Assembly: GCF_900106535.1 (NCBI RefSeq)
Contig: NZ_FNOH01000010.1
Location: forward strand, 62,001 to 126,000
DNA length: 64,000 bases
Direction of reading: 5' to 3'
Origin: Myxococcus xanthus
Lineage (GTDB): Bacteria > Myxococcota > Myxococcia > Myxococcales > Myxococcaceae
Shown: positions 1 through 8,061 of the stretch, piece after piece
Layout of the letters: every line of letters begins with the position of its first letter
Numbering within the stretch: position 1 is the stretch's first letter
Translations under genes and position numbers: made by a program
The notes under the pieces: model-generated
What the model saw: the letters and a program-made list of their open reading frames with translations, nothing else
Told to the model about the DNA's origin: nothing
The model's database searches: none

Positions 1-633
1 TGGTACTCGAACGAGAGCGCCTTCAACCTGGAGCTCATCGACAAGGTCCGTGAGCAGGCGCAGGCGGCCTCGTCGCTGCTCCTGGTGTGGGGCGCCCACG
101 CGGGCGTGGAGGTGACGCCGCTCTACGGCAAGTTCGCCTTCCTCAACAACTCGCTCGCGCAGTTCAGCGTGGTGCTCAGTGGCGGCGCGGGCGTCGGCTC
201 CACGCGCCACCTCATCCGCCCCGCGGTGACGAACGATGTGGAGGGCGAGTCGTTCCGGGTGCCCGCGCGCTTCGGTGACACGGGCACCAAGTTCATGGGC
301 TCGGTGGGGGGCGGCTTCCGGCTCCAGTTCGGCGAGTCGTACGCGCTGCGCGTGGAGGTGCGGGACCTCATCTACACCGCGCGCGTGGACCGGGTGGACG
401 GCTGCAACCTGGCGGACTTCGAGGCGCTCGAAGCGGCGCGTTCCACCAACCAGGACTTCGCCTCGCTGAACCTGAGCGGCAGCTGCCGCTACGAGAAGTT
501 CGACGGCATCGACCCGAAGACGAAGAAGAACTACCGCGAGGACATCATCCTGGGCCGAGACCTGGTGGTCGAGCCGTCCTCGGACGTCCTCAACAACGTG
601 AGCTTCTACGCCGGCTTCTCTGTCCTCTTCTGA
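1..633 (+). CDS. nfsB: Outer-membrane beta-barrel protein, C-terminal part (NfsB-like)
   Basis: The reading frame is open from the first base, so the start lies upstream of the window; a GTG at 85 is internal. The visible 210 residues are rich in alternating hydrophobic/polar strands (for example FAFLNNSLAQFSVVLSGGAG and YALRVEVRDLIYTARVD) and the protein ends in FYAGFSVLF. A terminal Phe is the usual outer-membrane barrel assembly signal. It lies 23 bp before a TPR gene. In the Nfs spore-coat cluster of Myxococcus two barrel genes (nfsA, nfsB) precede a TPR gene (nfsC), so by position this would be nfsB. The paralogous gliding proteins GltA/GltB have the same architecture, so the family is surer than the symbol. 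Confidence 0.7.
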   Translation, partial: WYSNESAFNLELIDKVREQAQAASSLLLVWGAHAGVEVTPLYGKFAFLNNSLAQFSVVLSGGAGVGSTRHLIRPAVTNDVEGESFRVPARFGDTGTKFMGSVGGGFRLQFGESYALRVEVRDLIYTARVDRVDGCNLADFEALEAARSTNQDFASLNLSGSCRYEKFDGIDPKTKKNYREDIILGRDLVVEPSSDVLNNVSFYAGFSVLF

Positions 634-656
634 TGCGCAGGAAGGCCTGAACCGCC

Positions 657-2195
657 ATGAAACGACTGCTCAGCCTCTTCGTCGCCCTGGCGCCGCTCGC
701 GGTGTCCGCCCAGCCTGATTCGGGTGGCTACAACCGCGCGCTGGCCGCCTTCAACGCCGGTGACATGGACACCGCCGCACCCCTCTTCTTCGAACTCGCG
801 GAGAGCGCCTCCGACGCGGAGGTGAAGGGCAAGGCGGAGTACTTCCTCGGACAGTCCTTGGCCCAGAAGGGCCTGCCCGTGGCCGCCTTCATCACCTATG
901 CGGCCATCGTCAATGCCGGACCCTCGCACCCCTCGTATCTCAAGGCGGTGGAGGGACTGGTGGACATGCAGCAGCAACTGGATGAGCACAACCTCATCCC
1001 CAGCATCCTCAACCAGGCCTACACCGACGAGGTGCGCGACCGCTGGGTGACGCTGCCCAAGGAGGTGCTCGCGCGCATCAACTACCTGGTGGGCACGGTG
1101 AGCCAGCGCAAGAGCCGCTTCGAGGAAGCGCGCTCGCTGCTGGAGGCGGTCCCCCAGGACAGTCGCGTGTACGCGAAGTCCCGCTACCTGCTCGGCGTGG
1201 TGCTGGCGGACCCGCGCTTCCCGGGCCGTCCCAGCGAGGCCTCCGTGTTGGACAAGGACGCGCTGGCCGCCTTCAACGCGGTACTGGCCGCGAAGGAGGG
1301 GCAGTTGGACTTGCGCGCCACGCAGCACCTGGCGCTCATCGCCCTGGGCCGGCTCCACTACCGCCGCGGTGAGTACACCGACGCCAGCGCCGCTTATGAG
1401 CGAGTGCCGCGCTACTCGCGCTACTGGGACCAGGCCCTCTTCGAGAACGGCTTCGCGCGCTTTCAGAACGAGGACTTCGGCGGGGCGCTCGGCAGCCTCC
1501 AGGCGCTGCATGCGCCGCAGTTCGCCGGGGCCTTCCAGCCCGAGTCGTGGATTCTCAAGGCGACCGTCTATTACTACTCGTGCCTCTACGACGAGGTGAA
1601 GACGACGCTGGCGGCCTTCGACGAAATCTACGCTCCCATGGAGCGGCAACTGGAGCCCTTCACCGGGGAGGACGTGCCGCTGGTGCAGTCCTTCAACCTG
1701 GTCGCGGCGGAGAACCGCCGGTTGCCGCGCCCGGTATACCTGTGGCTTCGCAACAACGAGCGCATCCGCGAGGTGATGCGGATGCTGGAGCGCGTGGACG
1801 ATGAGAAGCGTGCGCTGACGAACGGACGCTGGCGCGGTACGCCGCTGGCGGCGCAGTCCACCGCGTCGCTCGAGGAGGTTCGCGGGACGCTGCTGCAGGT
1901 GGGCGGAACGCTGGCGCAGAGCCGCATTCGTGAGGCAGCGGACAACCTGCGGACCTTCTCCGACCAGGCGGAAATCATCCGCGTGCAGACGGCCTTGGAT
2001 GAGAAGGACTTGTTGCAGGCCGGCGTTGACCAGAAGGCGCTGCTGACGCGGCAGTCGCTGTATCGCCCGAAGATGCCGAGCGCGGCCTGGAACTACTGGA
2101 AGTTCCAGGGCGAGTTCTGGATCGACGAGATTGGTTATTACCAATACACGCTGAAACGTGGCTGCCCGGCGAAGACCGCTGAACAGCAGCCGTAG
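657..2195 (+). CDS. nfsC: Periplasmic TPR protein (NfsC-like)
   Basis: A 512-residue protein with a signal peptide (MKRLLSLFVALAPLAVSA, cleavage after about residue 18) followed by helical repeats: an early TPR-like pair (YNRALAAFNAGDMDTAAPLFFELA), then others around residues 150-300 (RRGEYTDASAAYERVPRYSRYWDQALFENGFARFQNEDF). No catalytic motif is visible, so the likely role is a protein-protein scaffold in the periplasm or at the outer membrane. It follows the barrel gene by 23 bp and precedes the giant TPR gene, the order expected for nfsC/gltC. The downstream gap contains a strong hairpin (2232-2273), so it may end a transcription unit. Confidence 0.7.
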   Translation: MKRLLSLFVALAPLAVSAQPDSGGYNRALAAFNAGDMDTAAPLFFELAESASDAEVKGKAEYFLGQSLAQKGLPVAAFITYAAIVNAGPSHPSYLKAVEGLVDMQQQLDEHNLIPSILNQAYTDEVRDRWVTLPKEVLARINYLVGTVSQRKSRFEEARSLLEAVPQDSRVYAKSRYLLGVVLADPRFPGRPSEASVLDKDALAAFNAVLAAKEGQLDLRATQHLALIALGRLHYRRGEYTDASAAYERVPRYSRYWDQALFENGFARFQNEDFGGALGSLQALHAPQFAGAFQPESWILKATVYYYSCLYDEVKTTLAAFDEIYAPMERQLEPFTGEDVPLVQSFNLVAAENRRLPRPVYLWLRNNERIREVMRMLERVDDEKRALTNGRWRGTPLAAQSTASLEEVRGTLLQVGGTLAQSRIREAADNLRTFSDQAEIIRVQTALDEKDLLQAGVDQKALLTRQSLYRPKMPSAAWNYWKFQGEFWIDEIGYYQYTLKRGCPAKTAEQQP

Positions 2196-2231
2196 GTTCA
2201 CGAGCGACGCTGTCACGCATGCACGTACCTT

Positions 2232-2273
2232 GAGGGGCCGGCTCCACGCGACACCGCGTGGAAGCGGCCCCTC
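2232..2273 (+). terminator. Strong hairpin between the two TPR genes
   Basis: GAGGGGCCG at 2232-2240 pairs with CGGCCCCTC at 2265-2273, and inside it CCACGCG (2244-2250) pairs with CGCGTGG (2255-2261) around an ACAC loop. The sequence after it is TGTCGTTGTT, a modest U tract. It looks like an intrinsic terminator or attenuator within the nfs-like cluster. Confidence 0.6.
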
Positions 2274-2409
2274 TGTCGTTGTTGACAGTGCGCAAGCACC
2301 GTTCCACCGCCACTTCTCAATCCAGAAATGCGCATCTACTTTCCGTCGTCCCTCGTCAGTGGGTGCTGGATTGCCCGCATGCCGGGTCGGCTTCACGGCA
2401 GGAGCTCGC

Positions 2410-5400
2410 ATGAAGGTGGTTCTTCGTTTCGGTGCGCTGGCGGTGGGCGCGGTGCTCATCACTGGCGGGGTGGGAGAGGCGGCGGAAACGCAGGCCCGCA
2501 AGGGGGGGAAGAAGCCCGCTGCGGCGTCCGCGTCGAAGACCTCCGGTGCGTCCAGCAAGGCGGGCGGGAAAAAGAAGTCCGCGAAGGCCCAGGTCGACCG
2601 CAAGGCAGAGGAGAAGGCTCCGCCGCCGGGGGTTGCGCCGGAGGACGTGCGGCAGGGGCCGGCGCGCGTTCAGCCCGCGTCGGCGAAGTTCGCGGAGCTG
2701 CCCCGCATCCCGGACGCCAAGCGGGACGCGCTGGCGGACAAGAAGCGCGACGAGGCCATTGCCGCCTTCAAGCGCCTCATCCCCAAGCTGCGGGACGGCA
2801 ATCCGCAGAAGGCGGAGATGCTCTACCGCCTGTCGGAGCTCTACTGGGAGAAGTCCAAGTACCTCTACCAGTTGGAGATGACGCGCTTCCTCGCGGCGGA
2901 GAAGGAATACGACGCGGCCGTGGCGCGCGGCGAGAAGGTGGAGCCGCCCAAGAAGAACCACGCGGACAGCGAGCGCTACCGCACCGAAACGATGGGCATC
3001 TACGAGGACATCCTCCGCGCGTACCCGGATTATCCCCAGCGCGACGAGGTCCTCTTCTCCATGGGGTACAACTACTACGAGCTGGGACGCCGCGAGGACG
3101 CGGTGGCCCGCTACGAGGAGTTGATCCGCGACTTCCCGAAGTCGCAGTTCGTGCCGGACGCGTACATCCAGCTCGGCAACCACTACTTCGAGAACAACAA
3201 GCTCATCCCCGCCAAGGAGAACTATGAGAAGGCGCGGGACTCGGGCGTGCCGAAAATCTACGGCTACGCCGTCTACAAGCTGTCCTGGTGCGACTACAAC
3301 ACCGGCGACTACGAGCTGGGGCTGAAGAAGCTCCACGAGGTGGTGGACTACGCCGCGAAGAGCCCTGAGTTGGGTGACCTGCGCACCGAGGCGCTCAACG
3401 ACCTGACCGTCTTCTACGTCCAGTTGGACCAGCCGAAGGAAGCCATCGCCTACTTCAAGGAGAAGGCGCCGGCGCAGCGCGTGGGCCGCCTGCTGGCCAA
3501 GACGGCCGCGGGCCTGGTGGACGCGGGCCACTTCGACAGCGCCATCCTCGCGTACCGCACGCTCGTGGACGACGAGCCCATGGGCGCCAACGCGCCGGAG
3601 TACCAGCAGGCCATCGTCCGCGCCCACGAGGGGCTCCGCCAGCGCCAGTTGGTCCGCAAGGAAATGAAGCGGATGGTGGACCTCTACAGCCCTGGTGGCG
3701 GGTGGTGGAAGGCCAACGAGGGCAAGACGGCCGTCCTGCGAAACGCCTTCAACGTCACTGAAGAGGCCATGCGCGTCATGGTCACCGAGTACCACCAGGA
3801 GGCGCAGAAGACGCGCCAGGTGGAGACCTACCGGCTGGCGCGTGACATCTACAAGCAGTACGTGGACGCGTTCGCCTCCAACGCGAACCCGGACTTCGTG
3901 GCGGACTCCGCCTTCAACCTCCGCTTCTTCTACGCGGAGATCCTCTGGGCTTTGGAGGAGTGGGAAGCGGCCGCGGCCGAGTACGACGCGGTGGTGGCCT
4001 TCAAGATTCCGGACCGCGACACCGCGCGCGAGGTCTCCAACGAGGCGTACCGCAAGAGCGCCGGGTACAACGCCATCCTCGCCTACGACAAGCTGGTGAA
4101 GATCGAGCGAGGCCAGCTCGCCAAGAGCGACCTGCGCGACGGCCAGAAGGTCGACGAGAAGAAGGACAAGGGCGACGTCGCCAAGCAGAAGATCGTCAAG
4201 CGCGACGCGAAGGACCGCCAGGAAGAGGCGCTCACGAAGTTCGAGGACCGGCTGGTCGCCGCGTGTGACGTCTATGTGAAGCTGTATCCGAACACGCAGG
4301 ACGAAATCGACCTGCGCTACCAGGCCGCCGTCATCCTCTATGACCGCAGCCACTTCGTGGACGCGGCCCGGCGCTTCGGCGAAATCATCGAGAAGTTCCC
4401 CGAGGAGCGCCGCTCGCGCGACGCGGCCGACCTCACCATGTACGTGCTGGAGAGCCGCGAGGAGTGGCTCGAGCTGAACACGCTGTCGAAGAAGTTCCTG
4501 GAGAACAAGAAGCTGGCCAAGCCCGGAACGGACTTCGCCGTGCGCGTCAGCCGCGTCGTCGAAGGCAGCCAGTACAAGTGGGTGGACGAGGTCGTCTACA
4601 AGAAGGAGAAGAACCCGAAGAAGGCCGCCGAGGAGTTCCTCCGCTTCGTGTCCGACTTCCCCAAGTCAGAGAACGCGGACCGTGCGCTCACTTACGCGAT
4701 GGTCATCGCGCAGGAGGCGGGCGAAATCGACAAGGGCCTGGCCGCGGGTGAGCGCTTCCTCAAGGAGTACCCGCGCAGCCCCTTCGAGCTGAAGGCGCGT
4801 TACTCGCTGGCGGGCCTCTACGAGAAGGTCGCTGAGTACCGGAAGGCCGCCGTCATGGCGGAGTCCCTCGTCGCCAGCTACGACGCCGCGATGAAGGCGG
4901 ACGATGCCAACGGCAAGCGCAAGGCGACCAAGGCGGCCGCCAAGGTGAGCGTCGCGCCGGGCGCCGAGGACGCGGAGTCCAAGCGCGAGCGGGTGGCCGC
5001 CGAGCGCAAGGCGCTGCTGGAAGAGGCCGGCGGCTGGATGGCGGATGCGCAGTTCAATGCGGGCGTCTGGTGGGAAGGCGCGGGTGAGCCGCAGAAGGCG
5101 GTGGCTGCCTACAACACGTACGTCTCCCGCTTCAAGGACCGCAAGGACGTGCCGCAGGTGGCCTTCGCGGCGGCGCTCGCGTGGGAGAAGGAGAAGAAGT
5201 GGAGCGAGGCGGCCCGGGCGTTCGGCGCCTTCGCGGAGACGTACGGCCGTGACTCGCGCTCCAGCTCGGCGCAGGTGTACCAGGCGCGCTACCACGAGCT
5301 GCTGGCGTACGAGCACCTGAGGAACGCACGCGAGCAGGAGCGCGTGCAGGGCGAGCTGGTGCGGGCGTGGAACCGGCTGCCGGAGAGTGCTCGCAAGGAC

Positions 5401-6018
5401 GCGGCGGTGCTCAATGCTTACGGCCATGCGCGCTTCCTGTCGCTGGAGCCGGCGTGGAAGCGTTACGTGGGCATCCGCTTCTCGCGGGTGAGCACCATCC
5501 GCCGGGACCTGGCGGCGAAGCAGAAGGAGATTCAGCGGCTGGAGAAGGAGTACCTCGCCGTCCTGTCCACCGGCTCCGGTGATTGGGGCATCGCGGCGCT
5601 CACGCGCATCGGCCTGGCCTATGCCGACTTCGCGCGCAACATCATGGACTCGCCGGACCCGTCCGGGCTCGATGAGGAGCAGCTCGCCATGTACCGCAGC
5701 GAGCTGGAGAACCTGGCGTTGCCGCTGGAGGACAAAGCCGCCGAGGCCCTGGAGAAGGCCCTGGAGAAGGCCTACGAGCTGGGCGTCTACAGCCCGTGGA
5801 CCCTGGCCGCGCAGGACCAGGTGAACCGCCTGCGTCCGGGGGCCTACGCACAGGTGCGGCAGGTGGACTACCGCGGCAGCGACACACTCGTCCGCTCGGA
5901 CCTGGTGCGCGTGCTGGAAGGCGCCACCGCGACGACGCCGGCCCCGGCGGACTCCTCGAAGCCCTCGGATGACGAGGCGCAGGCACCCACGGCGGCGCGC
6001 GGGGAGGTGCTGCGATGA
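2410..6018 (+). CDS. nfsD: Giant TPR protein (NfsD/GltD-like)
   Basis: A 1202-residue protein made largely of tetratricopeptide-type helical repeats. I place the start at ATG 2410 because AGGAG lies 5 bases upstream (2400-2404) and the protein then begins with a signal peptide (MKVVLRFGALAVGAVLITGGVGEA); the open frame extends upstream without a credible start. A Lys/Ala/Pro-rich segment (about 25-75) is followed by repeats such as YPDYPQRDEVLFSMGYNYYELGRREDA and FPKSENADRALTYAMVIAQEAG. A charged insert rich in Lys/Asp is near 585-620. Size and order match NfsD and its gliding paralogue GltD (AgmU), large TPR proteins thought to join inner- and outer-membrane parts. Its stop overlaps an ATG of the next gene (ATGA at 6015). 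Confidence 0.72.
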   Translation: MKVVLRFGALAVGAVLITGGVGEAAETQARKGGKKPAAASASKTSGASSKAGGKKKSAKAQVDRKAEEKAPPPGVAPEDVRQGPARVQPASAKFAELPRIPDAKRDALADKKRDEAIAAFKRLIPKLRDGNPQKAEMLYRLSELYWEKSKYLYQLEMTRFLAAEKEYDAAVARGEKVEPPKKNHADSERYRTETMGIYEDILRAYPDYPQRDEVLFSMGYNYYELGRREDAVARYEELIRDFPKSQFVPDAYIQLGNHYFENNKLIPAKENYEKARDSGVPKIYGYAVYKLSWCDYNTGDYELGLKKLHEVVDYAAKSPELGDLRTEALNDLTVFYVQLDQPKEAIAYFKEKAPAQRVGRLLAKTAAGLVDAGHFDSAILAYRTLVDDEPMGANAPEYQQAIVRAHEGLRQRQLVRKEMKRMVDLYSPGGGWWKANEGKTAVLRNAFNVTEEAMRVMVTEYHQEAQKTRQVETYRLARDIYKQYVDAFASNANPDFVADSAFNLRFFYAEILWALEEWEAAAAEYDAVVAFKIPDRDTAREVSNEAYRKSAGYNAILAYDKLVKIERGQLAKSDLRDGQKVDEKKDKGDVAKQKIVKRDAKDRQEEALTKFEDRLVAACDVYVKLYPNTQDEIDLRYQAAVILYDRSHFVDAARRFGEIIEKFPEERRSRDAADLTMYVLESREEWLELNTLSKKFLENKKLAKPGTDFAVRVSRVVEGSQYKWVDEVVYKKEKNPKKAAEEFLRFVSDFPKSENADRALTYAMVIAQEAGEIDKGLAAGERFLKEYPRSPFELKARYSLAGLYEKVAEYRKAAVMAESLVASYDAAMKADDANGKRKATKAAAKVSVAPGAEDAESKRERVAAERKALLEEAGGWMADAQFNAGVWWEGAGEPQKAVAAYNTYVSRFKDRKDVPQVAFAAALAWEKEKKWSEAARAFGAFAETYGRDSRSSSAQVYQARYHELLAYEHLRNAREQERVQGELVRAWNRLPESARKDAAVLNAYGHARFLSLEPAWKRYVGIRFSRVSTIRRDLAAKQKEIQRLEKEYLAVLSTGSGDWGIAALTRIGLAYADFARNIMDSPDPSGLDEEQLAMYRSELENLALPLEDKAAEALEKALEKAYELGVYSPWTLAAQDQVNRLRPGAYAQVRQVDYRGSDTLVRSDLVRVLEGATATTPAPADSSKPSDDEAQAPTAARGEVLR

Positions 6019-6065
6019 AGCTGTTTCGCATCGATTCCTTTCAGGTTGGGGCGGGGAAGACGCAG

Positions 6066-7514
6066 ATGACCTGGTTCCGTTCGCTCCTCGTCGGCTCGCT
6101 GGCCTTTACGGCGGCGTGCGCCTCGGGGCCTCAGAAGAAGCAGACCGCTGCGCCGGAGGTGACGCCGCCCGCGGCGCAACAGCCCGCGCCCGAGCAGAAG
6201 CCGGTGCCGCCTCCCGCGCAGAAGTCCGGCAGCGCGCAGTCCGCCTTCGCGGCGGCGCTCCAGTCCTATGAAGCGGGGGACCTGGACGGTGCGCGCAAGG
6301 GCTTCGAGGCGGTGGTGGATGAACTGCCGCAGAGCCTCAACGCGCAGTTCAACCTGGGCGTCATCGCGGAGCGCCAGGGCCGTCCGGATGACGCGCGCGT
6401 GGCCTACGAGAAGGTCCTCCTGTTGGACCCGGCGCACGTGCCCGCGGTGGTCAACCTGGGCGTCATGTATCGGGCGCAGGGGCGGCTGGACGAAGCCATC
6501 GCGTTGTTCCAGCGGGCGCTGAAGACGCCTGGTCGCGAGTACGACGCGTCGCTGCTCAACAGCCTGTCCATCACCTATCGCGTTGCCGGAAAGCTGGACG
6601 AGTCCGAGGCCGCCGCGCGCCGCGTGCTGGTGCGCAACAAGGACGACCCGGGGGCCTACAAGAACCTGGCGCACGTGGCCTACGCACGGGAGAAGTACCG
6701 GCTGGCGGAGCTGCTGGCCGGCACCGCGCGCAAGCACTCGGAGAACGACCCGGCGCTCTACAACCTGCTGGGCATGGTCTACCTGAAGCTGGACGACCGG
6801 GCGCGCGCGCTGGTGCAGTTCCAGAAGGCCATCTCCCTGGATGCGAAATTCACCCCGGGCTACCTCAACCTGGGCGCCCTGGCGCTGAGCTACCGCGACT
6901 ACGTGGGCGCCGAGCGCTCCTTCGGAAAGGCCGTGGAGCTGGAGCCGGGCTCACCGGACGCGACGCTGTACCTGGCCTGGGCGCTGGACGGGCAGAAGGG
7001 GCGTGACCCGAAGAAGGGCCTGGCCGCGGGCGAGGCGTTCGAGAAGGTGCTGGCCACGCGCGCGGACCTGCCGGAGGCCGTGTGCGGCGCGGGCTGGGCG
7101 TATGCGTCGGACCGCGCGGGCTGGCAGAAGGCCATCGCGTTCCTCGACCGCTGCAAGGGCCTGGAGACGACGACCGACAATGACAAGCAGATGATCACCG
7201 CGAAGGTCCAGGGCCTGCAGAACATGCTCAAGGCCCCACCACCCGAGGCCGCGCCCGCCACCGCGGAAGGGGAAGGCGATGGCGCTCCGGCGGATGAGGC
7301 CATTGGCGGCGGTGGTGCGCAGCCCGCGGGGGGCGCCGAGGGCGTGGCGCCTGGACAGGGCTCGGATGTGGCGCCGGAAGGCGATGCCACGGGCGGCGCG
7401 GGCGCACATCCTGGGCAGGGCACTGATGCGATGCCCGCGGACGACGCGACCGGTGGCGTGGGCAGTGGGGCGCCGCTTGCTCCCGGTGGGAAAGGCACGC
7501 CCGCGGGCAAGTGA
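6066..7514 (+). CDS. nfsE: TPR lipoprotein (NfsE/GltE-like)
   Basis: From ATG 6066 the protein is 482 residues and starts MTWFRSLLVGSLAFTAAC, a lipoprotein-like signal with Cys18, although Thr at -3 is not the commonest lipobox residue. An in-frame ATG at 6015 overlaps the preceding stop (ATGA) and would add 17 residues before the hydrophobic stretch; I prefer 6066, which has GGGGAAG upstream. Residues about 60-370 are TPR repeats (FEAVVDELPQSLNAQFNLGV, LLGMVYLKLDDRARALVQFQ). The last 100 residues are Gly/Ala/Pro-rich low complexity. Order and build match NfsE and the gliding protein GltE (AglT). Confidence 0.7.
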   Translation: MTWFRSLLVGSLAFTAACASGPQKKQTAAPEVTPPAAQQPAPEQKPVPPPAQKSGSAQSAFAAALQSYEAGDLDGARKGFEAVVDELPQSLNAQFNLGVIAERQGRPDDARVAYEKVLLLDPAHVPAVVNLGVMYRAQGRLDEAIALFQRALKTPGREYDASLLNSLSITYRVAGKLDESEAAARRVLVRNKDDPGAYKNLAHVAYAREKYRLAELLAGTARKHSENDPALYNLLGMVYLKLDDRARALVQFQKAISLDAKFTPGYLNLGALALSYRDYVGAERSFGKAVELEPGSPDATLYLAWALDGQKGRDPKKGLAAGEAFEKVLATRADLPEAVCGAGWAYASDRAGWQKAIAFLDRCKGLETTTDNDKQMITAKVQGLQNMLKAPPPEAAPATAEGEGDGAPADEAIGGGGAQPAGGAEGVAPGQGSDVAPEGDATGGAGAHPGQGTDAMPADDATGGVGSGAPLAPGGKGTPAGK

Positions 7515-7721
7515 GGCGGCTTCGCTTGGGGAGCGCCGTGCGTCGTTTCCATCGGGGCCACCTGGCACCCGAGGCATCACCTCAGCAGGCAGGCTGGAGT
7601 TTTGACGAAGAGGGACGGAACTTTTTTCCTCTCTCCAGGCTTCAGTCCCCGGATGAGCAGGCGAGCTCCTCTGGATTCAAGGACTTGAGGTTGGATCGCG
7701 CTGTGCATTGGGAGGTTGAGC

Positions 7722-8006
7722 ATGAGGCGACTGGTATCAGCGGTGGTGGTGCTGGGCCTGTGGGCGGCACCCTCGGTGGCGATGTCACAGGAGCCGAGAG
7801 ACACGGTGAAGATCGTCCAGGAGGAGGACCGCACCGTCGTCCGGAAGAAGACGGTCATCGACTTCACGGATGTCGCGGTGGAAGGCGAGCTCACGAAGCC
7901 TGAGGGCTCGTACGTACTCCACCGGAAGAAGACGGACTTCCAGAGCCTCATCAAGGTCCGGGACAACTTCGATCCAGAGTTACAAAAGTCAGTCGACAAC
8001 CTCTAG
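7722..8006 (+). CDS. nfsF: Small exported protein (NfsF-like)
   Basis: A 94-residue protein with a signal peptide (MRRLVSAVVVLGLWAAPSVA) and a charged mature part with paired KK/RK runs (VVRKKTVIDFTDVAVEGELTKPEG). I chose ATG 7722 over the TTG at 7716 because GGAGG at 7711-7715 is correctly spaced for the ATG. No recognised domain. It sits between the TPR lipoprotein and the FHA/TonB-like protein, where Nfs and Glt clusters carry a small gene (nfsF, gltF); the symbol rests on position alone. The 207 bp upstream hold no clear terminator or promoter. Confidence 0.6.
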   Translation: MRRLVSAVVVLGLWAAPSVAMSQEPRDTVKIVQEEDRTVVRKKTVIDFTDVAVEGELTKPEGSYVLHRKKTDFQSLIKVRDNFDPELQKSVDNL

Positions 8007-8061
8007 CGGCAGCGGGCGGCGGCAGTCGTTCTAAGGGCGGAATGGAAGAGGGAAAATCCTC

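Noticed and set aside
7602-7630. TTGACG-led promoter before nfsF
   Set aside because: The -10 region is poor (TTTCCT), so I do not report it.
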